A stretch of 64,000 bases of DNA from JALYOC01 sp036675345 (GTDB taxonomy: Bacteria; Myxococcota; Myxococcia; Myxococcales; Myxococcaceae). The notes under the pieces were generated by a model. The model was not told the DNA's origin. It worked only from the letters and a program-made list of their open reading frames with translations, and made no database searches. Position 1 is the stretch's first letter. Every line of letters starts with the position of its first letter. Shown here in pieces: positions 1 to 8,513 of the stretch. The stretch lies in NCBI GenBank assembly GCA_036675345.1, contig JAKFFE010000017.1, positions 62,001 to 126,000 on the forward strand, written 5' to 3'. The position numbers were made by a program, and so were the translations under genes.

Positions 1-435
1 CAGGATCACCTCCTCCAGGTCCTCGCGGGCGGAGAGGACCTCGTCCACGAAGATCCGCAGCCCCAGCGCGCCGGGCATCTGCGGAGACTCCAGCGGCTCG
101 AAGCTCAGCTTCTCCGCGGAGATGGTGGCGTCCCCCTCCAGGTCCAGGGTGAACTCGAAGCCGCGGGCCGGTCGCAGGGGAATGAACGCCCAGCCCTCCA
201 GGGCCGGGGCCGCCTCCACCAGCGCGTACACCTCGTCGAACAGCTCCACGTTGCCACTGGCGGTGAAGATCACCTCCGAGGGCTCACCCTCCACGTCTCC
301 GCTCACCTCCACGGCGATGGACGACCCCAGCTCGACCAGCTTGTCGCTGATCGTTCCTGCCCGGGTCTCCGGCGCCTCGGCCTTCAGCGCCTCTGACTGC
401 TTCTCGAACCAGCCCCAGAACTCACGCGGCTCCAT
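1..435 (-). CDS. hypothetical protein, 3' end cut by window edge
   Basis: An open frame reads leftward from an ATG at 435 without a stop to base 1, giving at least 145 residues that begin MEPREFWGWFEKQSEAL. It has no signal peptide or membrane segment. The amphipathic N-terminal helix followed by alternating short strands rich in Glu, Val and Phe suggests a small soluble alpha/beta protein. I do not recognise the family. Codon third positions are G/C-rich like those of the neighbours, supporting real coding. It follows the MgtC-like gene by about 42 bases on the same strand, so it could be the last member of the dnaE2-moaA-mgtC run. The C-terminus lies outside the window. Confidence 0.7.
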   Translation of the reverse strand, partial: MEPREFWGWFEKQSEALKAEAPETRAGTISDKLVELGSSIAVEVSGDVEGEPSEVIFTASGNVELFDEVYALVEAAPALEGWAFIPLRPARGFEFTLDLEGDATISAEKLSFEPLESPQMPGALGLRIFVDEVLSAREDLEEVIL

Positions 436-477
436 GTCGCCTCCCAGTCTGCCACGCGTCCGGTCCGAAGGCCCGCC

Positions 478-1767
478 TTAAGCCAGCCGCTCCGCAATCA
501 AGGTGAGCCCTCCCACCGCGATCATCACCCCGAAGGCGATGATCACCCGGCGGCCGAACGCCCACCCGCCCACCACCACCGCCATCCCCCCCTTGACCAG
601 GGTGTTGGAGGCGGCGGCGATCAGGATCGCGGTCACCGCCACCTCGGGGCTCAGCTCCCCCCTGGCCAGCCCGGCGAGCGAGAGGGTGATCGCATCCACG
701 TCGGTGGACCCCGCCAGCAGCGCGGTCAGGTAGGTGACCCCGGTCCCGAACCAGGTGGTGGCCGCCTTGGAGACCAACAGCACCACCGCGAAGATGGCGG
801 CGAACTTGAGCGCGGAGGTCAGCTCGAACGGGTTCTTGAAGTCCACCGGCTCGGACTGCAGGTGCGCGGCCCGCTTCGCCCGCCGCCACAACACCAGCGC
901 CGCGCCTCCCCCGGCGGCGGCCATCGCCACCATCGGCAACCAGAGTTCGGAGAGCAGCGCGGGGTTGACCACCCCCACCGCCACCAGCACCCGCACGAAC
1001 ATGATCCCCGAGGCCAGCACCACCGCCAGGGCACAGCTGTCCGCCAGCGCCGGGGTCTGCTTGGCCCGGCCGCTGAGGGTCAGGGTCACCGCGGTGGAGG
1101 AGGCCAGCCCGCCCAGGATCCCGGTCACCCCCAGCCCGCGGCGAGCGCCCAGCAGCCGGATCGCCAGGTAGCCGCTGAAGCTGATCCCGGCGATCAGCAC
1201 CACCATCAGGCCGATCTTGCGCGGGTTGAGCACGTCCAACGGGCCGTAGGTCCGGTCCGGCAACAGGGGCAACACCACCACCGCCACCACCAGGAACTTG
1301 AGGGTGGCGTAGATGTCCTCCGGCGCCAGCTGCTGGATGAAGCGATGCAGCGGCGCCTTCACCGACAACAGCAGCGAGGCCACCACCGACAACGAGAGCA
1401 CCACCAGCACCCGCCGGGTGGTGTCCTCCACCGCCGGCGTCAGGGACAGCGCGCCGAGCAGGAAGGAGAACAGCAGCGCCGCCTCGGAGGTCATCCCCCG
1501 GTCGTTCTCCTGAAGATCCTTGGCGTAGGAGAGCCCCACCAGCGCCAGGGTCCCGGCGAAGGCCACCACGAACACCCACACCCCCAGGGTCTGGGCCAGC
1601 AGTGCCGCCACCGCGCCCACCAGGGAGAAGATCGGATAGGTGCGCGCGCCCCCCAGGGTGCGGCGGGTCTTGTTCTCGCGCGACATCGCCTGCTCGCGCT
1701 CGAAGCCGATCACCAGGCCGGCCGCCAGCGCCACGCCCAGTTCCAGGAAGATCGTGTTGGAGTCCAT
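478..1767 (-). CDS. MgtC/SapB and DUF4010 domain membrane protein
   Basis: This 429-residue polytopic protein has about eleven or twelve hydrophobic segments. The N-terminal third matches the MgtC/SapB type: a first helix followed by GLVIGFERE, close to the family's G-x-x-x-G-x-E-R-E signature, and a GGART turn. The C-terminal part, with NPRKIGLMVVLIAGISF and GSTDVDAITLSLAGL, matches the DUF4010 module usually fused to it. MgtC proteins are linked to low-magnesium survival and to F-type ATPase modulation in pathogens; the role of the fused form is not established. The ATG at 1767 gives a natural N-terminus. It starts 43 bases after the moaA stop, so co-transcription is likely. Confidence 0.85.
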   Translation of the reverse strand: MDSNTIFLELGVALAAGLVIGFEREQAMSRENKTRRTLGGARTYPIFSLVGAVAALLAQTLGVWVFVVAFAGTLALVGLSYAKDLQENDRGMTSEAALLFSFLLGALSLTPAVEDTTRRVLVVLSLSVVASLLLSVKAPLHRFIQQLAPEDIYATLKFLVVAVVVLPLLPDRTYGPLDVLNPRKIGLMVVLIAGISFSGYLAIRLLGARRGLGVTGILGGLASSTAVTLTLSGRAKQTPALADSCALAVVLASGIMFVRVLVAVGVVNPALLSELWLPMVAMAAAGGGAALVLWRRAKRAAHLQSEPVDFKNPFELTSALKFAAIFAVVLLVSKAATTWFGTGVTYLTALLAGSTDVDAITLSLAGLARGELSPEVAVTAILIAAASNTLVKGGMAVVVGGWAFGRRVIIAFGVMIAVGGLTLIAERLA

Positions 1768-1810
1768 CTGGGCACCGCTTCTAGCAGGACAATCCCGACA
1801 CCGCGGCCCG

Positions 1811-2830
1811 TCATCCTCCCCGGGTGTGCATCTCCAGATGGGGGTCGCCGCGGAGGGTCTCGGTGGACAGCAGCGGTCCCCTCCCCGCCTGGGCCAGCCG
1901 TTCCTCCGCGCCGCGATCCTTTCGCGCGGTCCAGGTGCTGGAGATCAGCGCGGTCAGCGCCTCGTCCGAGGCTCCGTCCCGGAGCGCCTGACGCAAATCG
2001 GTCCCGGCGCGGGCGTAGAGGCAGGTGAACCAGGTCCCATCCGCGGTCAGCCGGCTGCGGTCGCAGCTTCTGCAGAACGGCTGGGTGGTCGACGCGATGA
2101 TCCCGAAGGTCTGGCCGGTGGAGAGCCGGAAGCGCTCCGCCGGAGCCGAGTCCTCGGGCACCAGGGGGTGGACCGGGCCGTACTCGGCGGTGATCCGCTC
2201 CAGCATCTGGGCGCGGCTGAGCACCTGCTCCATCGACCAGCGGGTGGCGCCGCCCACGTCCATGTATTCGATGAAGCGCAGCTCGGCGCCCACAGTGGCC
2301 GCGTAGCGCAGCAGGGGGAGCAGCTCGTCGTCGTTGGTGCCCTTGAGCATCACCGAGTCCAGCTTGAGGGAGGTGAACCCCGCCGCCGCCGCCGCCGCGA
2401 TCCCTTCTTTCACCTGCGGCAACGAGTCCCGCCGCGCCAGGGTCTGGAAGCGCGAAGGGTCCAGGGTGTCCAGGCTGACGGTCACCCGCTGCAGCCCCGC
2501 CTCCCGGAGGGTCTGGGCGTGCCGGGCCAACTGGACCCCGTTGGTGGTCATCGCCAGATCGCGGAGGCGATCGTTGGCGGCCAGCATCCGCACCAGCTCC
2601 GGCAGCTCCTGGCGCAGCAGCGGTTCACCGCCGGTCAGCCGGACCCGGTCCACCCCCAGGGCGGTGAACACCGAGACCACCCGGACGATCTCCTCGAAGG
2701 AGAGCAGCATCCGCTTGTCCAGCCAGCGGTACTCCTCCTCCGGCATGCAGTACGCGCAGCGCAGGTTGCAGCGGTCGGTCACCGACAGACGCAGGTTCCG
2801 CAACGGGCGCTGGAGGGTGTCGAGGACCAC
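1811..2830 (-). CDS. moaA: GTP 3',8-cyclase MoaA (molybdenum cofactor biosynthesis)
   Basis: MoaA is a radical SAM enzyme converting GTP to the cyclic dehydro-GTP precursor of molybdopterin, with MoaC as the next step. The 339-residue protein shows the S-adenosylmethionine cluster motif C21-x3-C25-x2-C28 (TDRCNLRCAYC), the LTGGEPLLR segment, the second cluster motif FCRSCDRSRLTADGTWFTC near the C-terminus, and the terminal Gly-Gly (MHTRGG) characteristic of the family. The GTG at 2830 is chosen because it gives the usual N-terminus VVLDTLQRPLRNLRLSVTD; the frame stays open further upstream but that part is not MoaA-like. It lies 71 bases after the dnaE2 stop on the same strand. No other molybdopterin gene is visible here. 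Confidence 0.95.
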   Translation of the reverse strand: MVLDTLQRPLRNLRLSVTDRCNLRCAYCMPEEEYRWLDKRMLLSFEEIVRVVSVFTALGVDRVRLTGGEPLLRQELPELVRMLAANDRLRDLAMTTNGVQLARHAQTLREAGLQRVTVSLDTLDPSRFQTLARRDSLPQVKEGIAAAAAAGFTSLKLDSVMLKGTNDDELLPLLRYAATVGAELRFIEYMDVGGATRWSMEQVLSRAQMLERITAEYGPVHPLVPEDSAPAERFRLSTGQTFGIIASTTQPFCRSCDRSRLTADGTWFTCLYARAGTDLRQALRDGASDEALTALISSTWTARKDRGAEERLAQAGRGPLLSTETLRGDPHLEMHTRGG

Positions 2831-2901
2831 GGGTGTACTGTCACCGGGCAGACCGGGGCGGCGCAACCGGAACCAGGTCCCACGGTCGGCTGCCAGGGCT
2901 C

Positions 2902-5900
2902 CTACGCGCCCCACCCCACCGACCGGAAGGCCGCCGCGCCCTTTCCCGGCTCTTGGACGTCGTCCAGGCTGAGCTTGAACACCCGGTCCGCCTTGACGTT
3001 GATCACCTTCCCCGCCTTCTCCACCCGCCCCTCCGCGTAGAGGAACAGCGAGCCGAGGATCTCCGAGCGGTCCTTCTCGAACAGCGCCGGGGGGACCACC
3101 ACGTTGGAGATCCCGGTCTCGTCCTCCAGGGAGATGAAGCAGAACCCCTTGGCGGTGGGCGGGCGCTGTCGGCAGATGGCCATCCCCCCCACCCCCACCC
3201 GCTGGCCGGGGCGGACCTTGAGCAGCCCCTGGCAGGTCACCGCCCGCAGCCGGGTCAGCTGTGGCCGCAGCAGCGCCAAAGGGTGCGTCTCCAGCGACAG
3301 CCCCACCGTCTGGTAGTCCTCGCACACCCGCTCCGCGGCGGTCAGCGGCGGAAGCTCCACCACCGTCTCGTCCATCGGGAGCCCGAAGAACAGGTCGTCC
3401 TCCTCCAGCGGCCCCAGCGCCTGGATCTCCCACAGCGCCTCGCGCCGCCCCACCCCGAAGCTGGCCAGGGCGTTGGACAGCGCCAGCCGGATCAGCTCAT
3501 GGCGGGGCACCCGCGCCCGCCGCGCCAGATCCGCGATGCTCCGGTAGCCCTCTTGGCGCGCGCGTTCGATTCTCCGTCCGGTGTCCTCGCGCAGTCCGCG
3601 AATCAGCCGCAGCCCCAGCCGCAGCGCCGGACCCTCCTTCCCCCAGCTGCCCACAGGCGCGTTGCCGCCCGGCGCCCGCCCGGGCACCGCCGCCCCCTCC
3701 ACCAGCGCCGGCCGCCCACCCTCCTCCGCCGTCTCCCCGGCCCGTCTCCGCTCGGTCTCTCCCGCCCGTCCCCACTCCGTCTCCCCGACCCGTCTCCGCT
3801 CCGTCTCCCCCGCCCGACCCCACTCCGTCTCCCCGACCCGTCTCCGCTCCGTCTCCCCCGCCCGACCCCACTCCGTCTCCCCCGCCCGCCCCCACTCCGT
3901 TCCCACGGCCACCGCGCCCGCCCCCGGCAGCAGCGCCCCCGCCGGCTCCAGCGACGAGTCCCAGCCGGAGCGGTTCACGTCCACCGTGCGGACCTCCACC
4001 CCGTGGCGGCGGGCGTCCTCCACCAGGGTGTGGGGGGCGTAGAAACCCATCGGCTGGGAGTTGAGGATCGCCCCGGCGAAGGCCCCCGGGTAGTAGCGCT
4101 TGAGGTAGGAGGAGGCGTAGGCGATCAGCGCGAAGGACGCGGAGTGGCTCTCCGGGAAGCCGTAGTGGGCAAAGCCCCGGAACTGCTTGAAGGTGGTCTC
4201 CGCGTACTCCCGGGGGTAGCCGCGGGCCACGCACCCGTCGATGAACCGGCGCTGGAAGGGGGCCAACAGCTCCTCGGCGCGCTTGTGGGAGAGGATCCGC
4301 CGCAGCTGGTCCGCCTCCCCGGAGGTGAACCCCGCCGCCACCATCGCCAGCTTCATCGCCTGCTCCTGGAACAGCGGCACCCCCAGGGTCTTCTCCAGGA
4401 TCTTCCGCACCTCCGGGGAGGGGTAGTTCACCTCCTCCAGCCCGTCCCGGCGGCGCACGTAGGGGTGCACCATGTCGCCGATGATCGGCCCCGGGCGGAT
4501 GATCGCGATCTCGATCACCAGGTCATAGAAGGTCCGCGGCCGCAGCCGGGGCAGCATGTTCATCTGCGCCCGGCTCTCGATCTGGAACACCCCGATGGTG
4601 TCCGACTCGCAGATCATCTCGTACACCGCGGCGTCCTCGGCGGGGATGGTGGCCAAGGACAGCTGCACCCCGTGGTGGGCGCGGATCAGCGCGAAGGCCT
4701 TGGAGATCAGGGTCAGCATCCCCAGCCCCAGCAGATCCACCTTGAGGATGTTCACCGCGTTGATGTCGTCCTTCTCCCACTGGATCACCGTCCGGCCGTG
4801 CATGGCCGCGTTCTCCACCGGGATCAACTCCACCAGGGGTTCGCGGGTGATCACAAAGCCGCCCACGTGGATCGAGAGGTGGCGGGGGAAGCCCTCCAGC
4901 TCCGCCGCCAGCTGCGCGGTCAGCTGCACCCGGCCATCCTGCGGGGAGAGCCCCGCCTGCTGCAGCAGCTGGGGGGTCAGCCCGTCCACCGCCGCCTCGG
5001 TGACCCGGGACAGCCGGTCCACCTGATCCAGCGACAGCCCCAGCGCCTTGCCCACCTCCCGGGCCGCCAGCTTGCCGCGGTAGCAGATCACCGTGCACAC
5101 CATCCCCGCCCGGTGCCGCCCGTGCTTCTGGTACACGTACTGCAGCACCTCCTCGCGGCGTTCGTGTTCGAAGTCCACGTCGATGTCCGGAGGCTCCTTG
5201 CGCTCCATCGACAAGAAGCGTTCGAACAGCAGCCCCATCCGCACCGGATCGATGGCGGTGATCTGCAGCGCGAAGCACACCGCGGAGTTGGCCGCCGACC
5301 CCCGCCCCTGACAGAGGATCCCCCGCTCCCGGGCGAAGCGGACGATCTCCCACAGCGCCAGGAAGTACCCGGGGAAGTCCAAAGCCTCGATCAACGCCAG
5401 CTCATGGGCGATCTGCTTGTGCACCGCCTCGGGGATCCCTTGCGGGTAGCGGAACTCCAGCCCCTGGGCGGTCAACTGGCGCAGGTAGCTGATCGGGGTG
5501 TGGCCGGGCGGCAGGTCCTCCTCGGAGAAGTGGTAGCGCAGCTGATCGAGGGTGAAGTGGCAGGCCTCGGCGATCTCCAGCGAGCGCCCCACCGCGTCCG
5601 GAAAGTCGGCGAACAGCCGGGCCATCTCCTCGGGGCTCTTCAAGCAGCGTTCGGCGTTGGGGAACCCGCGGGTCCCCAGCTGGTCCACGGTGGTCTTGTG
5701 GTGGATGGCGGCCAGCACGTCCGCCAACGGGCCCCGCCGCCGCAGGTGCTGGTGCACGTCGTTGTGGGCGCACAGCGGCACCCCCAGCGCGCTGGCCAGC
5801 GCCACCGACCGCTCCACCCGGGCCTGGTCCCCGGCGGAGAGGCTGCGGAACAGCCCCACGTAGAAGCGCCCGGGGAAGGCCTGGGCCAGCGCCGCCACCC

Positions 5901-6288
5901 GATCCGGGGGATCGTGCGGGAACAGGTAGAGGGCGATCAGCCCCGAGGAGCGCTGGGCCACCTCCCGCCAGGAGAGCCCGGCCTGTCCCTTGGGATTGGC
6001 CAGCCGGCTCTGGGAGATCAGCCGGCAGAGGTTGGCGTAGCCCTCCGCGTCCTGGACGTACAGCACCACCGGGCCCAGGTCGGTGAGGGTGATCCGGCTG
6101 GCGAGCACGAACTTGAGCCCCACCGCCTTGGCCGCCAGGTGCGCCTTGACCGCGGCGTACAGGCCATCATCGTCGCTGATCGCCAGCGCGGAGATCCCCA
6201 GCCGGTGCGCAGTCGCCACCAACTCCTCGGGGTGCGAGGCCCCCCGGAGGAAGCTGAAGTTGGTGCGGCAGACGAGCTCGGCGTACAT
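2902..6288 (-). CDS. dnaE2: error-prone DNA polymerase III alpha subunit DnaE2
   Basis: DnaE2 is the translesion C-family polymerase that works with ImuA and ImuB in damage-induced mutagenesis. The 1128-residue protein starts with the PHP-domain signature MYAELVCRTNFSFLRGASHPEEL, has the polymerase palm motif PDIDVDF at about 367-373, a helix-hairpin-helix part (GFPESHSASFALIAYASSYLKR) and a C-terminal OB fold. The ATG at 6288 is preferred over an in-frame GTG at 6306, which lies inside the operator-like dyad. Residues about 798-853 are a seven-copy eight-residue repeat (EWGRAGET / ERRRVGET) between the palm region and the OB fold, not expected in the family. imuA-imuB lie 6 kb away, so the cassette is split, but the promoters share a motif. 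Confidence 0.95.
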   Translation of the reverse strand: MYAELVCRTNFSFLRGASHPEELVATAHRLGISALAISDDDGLYAAVKAHLAAKAVGLKFVLASRITLTDLGPVVLYVQDAEGYANLCRLISQSRLANPKGQAGLSWREVAQRSSGLIALYLFPHDPPDRVAALAQAFPGRFYVGLFRSLSAGDQARVERSVALASALGVPLCAHNDVHQHLRRRGPLADVLAAIHHKTTVDQLGTRGFPNAERCLKSPEEMARLFADFPDAVGRSLEIAEACHFTLDQLRYHFSEEDLPPGHTPISYLRQLTAQGLEFRYPQGIPEAVHKQIAHELALIEALDFPGYFLALWEIVRFARERGILCQGRGSAANSAVCFALQITAIDPVRMGLLFERFLSMERKEPPDIDVDFEHERREEVLQYVYQKHGRHRAGMVCTVICYRGKLAAREVGKALGLSLDQVDRLSRVTEAAVDGLTPQLLQQAGLSPQDGRVQLTAQLAAELEGFPRHLSIHVGGFVITREPLVELIPVENAAMHGRTVIQWEKDDINAVNILKVDLLGLGMLTLISKAFALIRAHHGVQLSLATIPAEDAAVYEMICESDTIGVFQIESRAQMNMLPRLRPRTFYDLVIEIAIIRPGPIIGDMVHPYVRRRDGLEEVNYPSPEVRKILEKTLGVPLFQEQAMKLAMVAAGFTSGEADQLRRILSHKRAEELLAPFQRRFIDGCVARGYPREYAETTFKQFRGFAHYGFPESHSASFALIAYASSYLKRYYPGAFAGAILNSQPMGFYAPHTLVEDARRHGVEVRTVDVNRSGWDSSLEPAGALLPGAGAVAVGTEWGRAGETEWGRAGETERRRVGETEWGRAGETERRRVGETEWGRAGETERRRAGETAEEGGRPALVEGAAVPGRAPGGNAPVGSWGKEGPALRLGLRLIRGLREDTGRRIERARQEGYRSIADLARRARVPRHELIRLALSNALASFGVGRREALWEIQALGPLEEDDLFFGLPMDETVVELPPLTAAERVCEDYQTVGLSLETHPLALLRPQLTRLRAVTCQGLLKVRPGQRVGVGGMAICRQRPPTAKGFCFISLEDETGISNVVVPPALFEKDRSEILGSLFLYAEGRVEKAGKVINVKADRVFKLSLDDVQEPGKGAAAFRSVGWGA
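3730..3897 (-). repeat. 24-bp tandem repeat, seven units, inside dnaE2
   Basis: Seven consecutive 24-base units encode, in the dnaE2 frame, the eight-residue variants EWGRAGET and ERRRVGET in partly alternating order (the last copy is ERRRAGET). Because 24 is a multiple of three, copy-number change keeps the polymerase frame. The stretch is highly charged and probably disordered. Confidence 0.9.
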
Positions 6289-6294
6289 CCCCGC

Positions 6295-6323
6295 AAGATA
6301 CTGCACGCCCGTTCAGTCAACAA
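6295..6323 (-). promoter_or_regulatory. dnaE2 promoter with LexA/SOS-like operator dyad
   Basis: Read on the minus strand the site is TTGTTG, then ACTGAAC, four bases, GTGCAG, then TATCTT. The dyad CTGAAC-N4-GTGCAG is one base from a perfect CTGAAC-N4-GTTCAG palindrome, which resembles the LexA-type box described for Myxococcus. It fills the 17-base spacer between a possible -35 (TTGTTG) and -10 (TATCTT), so a bound repressor would block polymerase. The same arrangement precedes imuA. The -10 ends only seven bases before the dnaE2 ATG, which would give an almost leaderless mRNA. The regulator is inferred. Confidence 0.65.
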
Positions 6324-6373
6324 CCCATCCCCGCCCCGCCCACTCCGGCTTAGACTGCGTTTGGGAGGAAAAC

Positions 6374-6934
6374 ATGGTTGCACTGCCCCTGATGCTTTCG
6401 CTGCTGGCGGTGATCCCCGCGGACTTCGCGCAAGGGATCGAGCTGTACCCCAAGGACGCCGACTCCAGCGGGAGCGTCCACCTGCGCGGAGAGGGGGGCC
6501 AGAGCTGCCGGCTGGGCAACCGCGAACAGCCGTGCGCCTTCTCCGTCTCCCCGGGCCCCGCCACCCTGGTGATCAATGGCCGGGACTACCGGATCGACGT
6601 CCAGCCGGGGCTGAACACCTTCACCTTCGCGCACCGCCCCAACTGGCTCTTTCCGGGGGGCGCGCTCAGCTGTCTGTTCGGGGCCCCGGTGCTCACCCTG
6701 GGGTTGATGGGGGCGATGGTCCTCCCTCCCGCCCTCGTGCTGGGGGCGCTGGCGGTGGCCGCGGTGGGCCTGGTGGCCACCGTGATCTCCCTGCCGGTGA
6801 TGGTGATCGGACTGGTGGTTCCCCCCGGCGAGGTCCAGCGGGTGGACGGGCCCCAGCGGTTCATCGCCGCGGCCCGCAAGGCCCAGCCCGGGTTGCGGGT
6901 CACGGTGGCTTCGTTGAGCGGGAGGAAGGCATGA
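6374..6934 (+). CDS. hypothetical membrane-associated exported protein
   Basis: The 186-residue product begins with a hydrophobic signal-like segment (MVALPLMLSLLAVIPADFA), continues with a short beta-rich extracytoplasmic part containing Cys (QSCRLGNREQPCAF), and has a long hydrophobic region at about 95-155 that can form two membrane helices. I do not recognise a family. The part ATLVINGRDYRIDVQPGLNTF resembles a PEGA-like strand pattern but is too short for a firm call. The start ATG is preceded by GGGAGG. Its stop overlaps the next gene's ATG (ATGA), so it heads a four-gene translationally coupled set. It is divergent from dnaE2, 85 bases away. Confidence 0.8.
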   Translation: MVALPLMLSLLAVIPADFAQGIELYPKDADSSGSVHLRGEGGQSCRLGNREQPCAFSVSPGPATLVINGRDYRIDVQPGLNTFTFAHRPNWLFPGGALSCLFGAPVLTLGLMGAMVLPPALVLGALAVAAVGLVATVISLPVMVIGLVVPPGEVQRVDGPQRFIAAARKAQPGLRVTVASLSGRKA

Positions 6935-7854
6935 GGACGCTGGGGGGATGGCTGTTGTTGGCGTGGGCGCCGCTGGCGTTGGCCCAGACGGATGGCGCGG
7001 TGGCCGGACGGCTGGTGTTCCTGGACGGGGACCAGCCCCTCACCGTCGGCCAGGCCGAGCAGGAGGTGGGAGGGGAGTCGATCTCCCTGGAGCTGCGATC
7101 CGGGCGCGAGGTCCACGAGGCCAAGCTGCACCGCGATGGGTACTTCGTGCTCCAGGCTCCCCCCGGCACCTACCGGCTGGAGTACCTGCGGCTGGGGGAC
7201 AAGGCGGAGTTCATCCCTCCGCAGCTGCTGACCATCGAGCCAGGGGCGCTGACCTGCGCCGGGTCGCTGGCGGTGGACACCGGCTCGGTGGAGAACCTGG
7301 GGGTCAACGTGGAGAGCCAGGTGGAGGTCACCGGGGACTGCGAGACGCTGTGGCCCCGGCTCAGGAAGCTGCACTCCGCGCCCGCAGAGCGGGTGGCGCT
7401 GGCCCGGGCCGGCCCGCTGGTCGAACACCCGGAGACCCCGGATCTGGTGGAGCGTCTGGCGGGGATCACCGTGGCGGTGGGGACCGACGCGGTCCGCCTC
7501 GGTTATCTGCACTCGCTGTACTCCCACCCGAACAATCCCTTTGGCGTGTTCCTGCACGGCAGCGGGGGCTGGGTGTACCGGCTGTTGATCGGTGATCTTC
7601 TCTACAACCAGGTGGGGCTGGATCTGACCGGGGGCGCGGGGGTGGAGCTGTTGGGGCTGCAGTTCGCCGGAGTGGTGGGCATGCGGCAGGTCACCCAGAT
7701 CGGGGTGATCAACGGCGGGCTGGTGCTGGGCGCGTTCGGCAAGTTCCCGCTGGGCCCGTTCGGCCTGGGGGTGCGCGCCGAGGCGCTGCCCTCCCCCTCC
7801 TGGAGCCTGTTCATCGACGTCTCCCCGGTGGCCCTGATGGGGGTGCTGCTGTGA
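6931..7854 (+). CDS. hypothetical secreted protein
   Basis: The 307-residue protein has a clear Sec signal peptide (MRTLGGWLLLAWAPLALAQ, cleavage near residue 19). The mature part begins with a carboxypeptidase-regulatory-like beta-sandwich pattern (GAVAGRLVFLDG ... LHRDGYFVLQAPPGTYRLEYLRLG), a fold often used in envelope proteins. Its C-terminal 110 residues are glycine-rich and alternating hydrophobic (GLDLTGGAGVELLGLQFAGVVG), compatible with outer-membrane beta-strands. No enzyme motif is visible. Start and stop both overlap the neighbours by a few bases, indicating coupled translation with the preceding membrane protein and the following lipoprotein. The function is unknown. Confidence 0.8.
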   Translation: MRTLGGWLLLAWAPLALAQTDGAVAGRLVFLDGDQPLTVGQAEQEVGGESISLELRSGREVHEAKLHRDGYFVLQAPPGTYRLEYLRLGDKAEFIPPQLLTIEPGALTCAGSLAVDTGSVENLGVNVESQVEVTGDCETLWPRLRKLHSAPAERVALARAGPLVEHPETPDLVERLAGITVAVGTDAVRLGYLHSLYSHPNNPFGVFLHGSGGWVYRLLIGDLLYNQVGLDLTGGAGVELLGLQFAGVVGMRQVTQIGVINGGLVLGAFGKFPLGPFGLGVRAEALPSPSWSLFIDVSPVALMGVLL

Positions 7855-8513
7855 ACAAGCTCTGGCTGCTCCTGCTGCTCTCCCTGGTCACCTCCGGCTG
7901 CTTCTTCCGGTTCAGCGATCCGACCTACACCTTCAAGGAGCTGGAGGCGGACGAACCGCCCGGGCCGGAGTTCTCCTTGCTGATGGTGACCGTGAAGTCC
8001 GACCCCGGCTTGCTGGGGACCCCGGAGTTCTTCTCCCTCTGGTTCCGGCGGGTGGACCCGCACGGCAGCCAGACCCCATTGGTGGGGGCCAGCTCCAAGC
8101 AGTGGTACCGCGCCCTCCGCCCCCGCACGGTGAAGAACGGCCACTTCCTGATCATGCTCCCCCCCGGGGTGTACGAGCTGGAGGCGATGCGCGACGTGGG
8201 ATTTCTGGGCCGCGAGATGACCTGGCACGTCTCTGGAGACGCCAAGATCCAGTCCCGCATCCACATCACCCGCCCGGGGATCTACGACCTGGGCACCCTG
8301 CGGGTGACCAGCGGGTCCTTCACCCAGCCGGCGATGCTGGCCGCCGACGGCGACGGCTTTAGCGCCGAGCGGCTGTCCGTGCTCCGCGCGGCGGTGAAGG
8401 GGAAGAGCTGGGAGCGCTACCTGCTGGAGGATCCCACCCCGCAACAACGGAAGAAGCGTCTGCCTCCTGCGGGAGGGACCATCGCCCAGTTCCTCCGCGG
8501 AGATCGTACGTGA
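7851..8513 (+). CDS. hypothetical lipoprotein
   Basis: The GTG start at 7851 overlaps the preceding TGA. The 220-residue product opens with a lipoprotein signal, MNKLWLLLLLSLVTSGC, with the predicted lipidated Cys at 17. The mature part has beta-sandwich-like segments such as GHFLIMLPPGVYELEAMRDV, similar in style to the preceding gene's Gly/Tyr-rich strand pattern, so the operon's proteins may form or decorate one envelope assembly. No known domain is recognised. It overlaps the next gene by four bases (GTGA). Confidence 0.8.
   Translation: MNKLWLLLLLSLVTSGCFFRFSDPTYTFKELEADEPPGPEFSLLMVTVKSDPGLLGTPEFFSLWFRRVDPHGSQTPLVGASSKQWYRALRPRTVKNGHFLIMLPPGVYELEAMRDVGFLGREMTWHVSGDAKIQSRIHITRPGIYDLGTLRVTSGSFTQPAMLAADGDGFSAERLSVLRAAVKGKSWERYLLEDPTPQQRKKRLPPAGGTIAQFLRGDRT

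Noticed and set aside
2833..7854. A very long open frame on the plus strand antisense to dnaE2
   Set aside because: Low-complexity His/Gln/Arg/Pro translation typical of GC-rich shadow frames; only its 3' part, from 6931, is the real secreted-protein gene.
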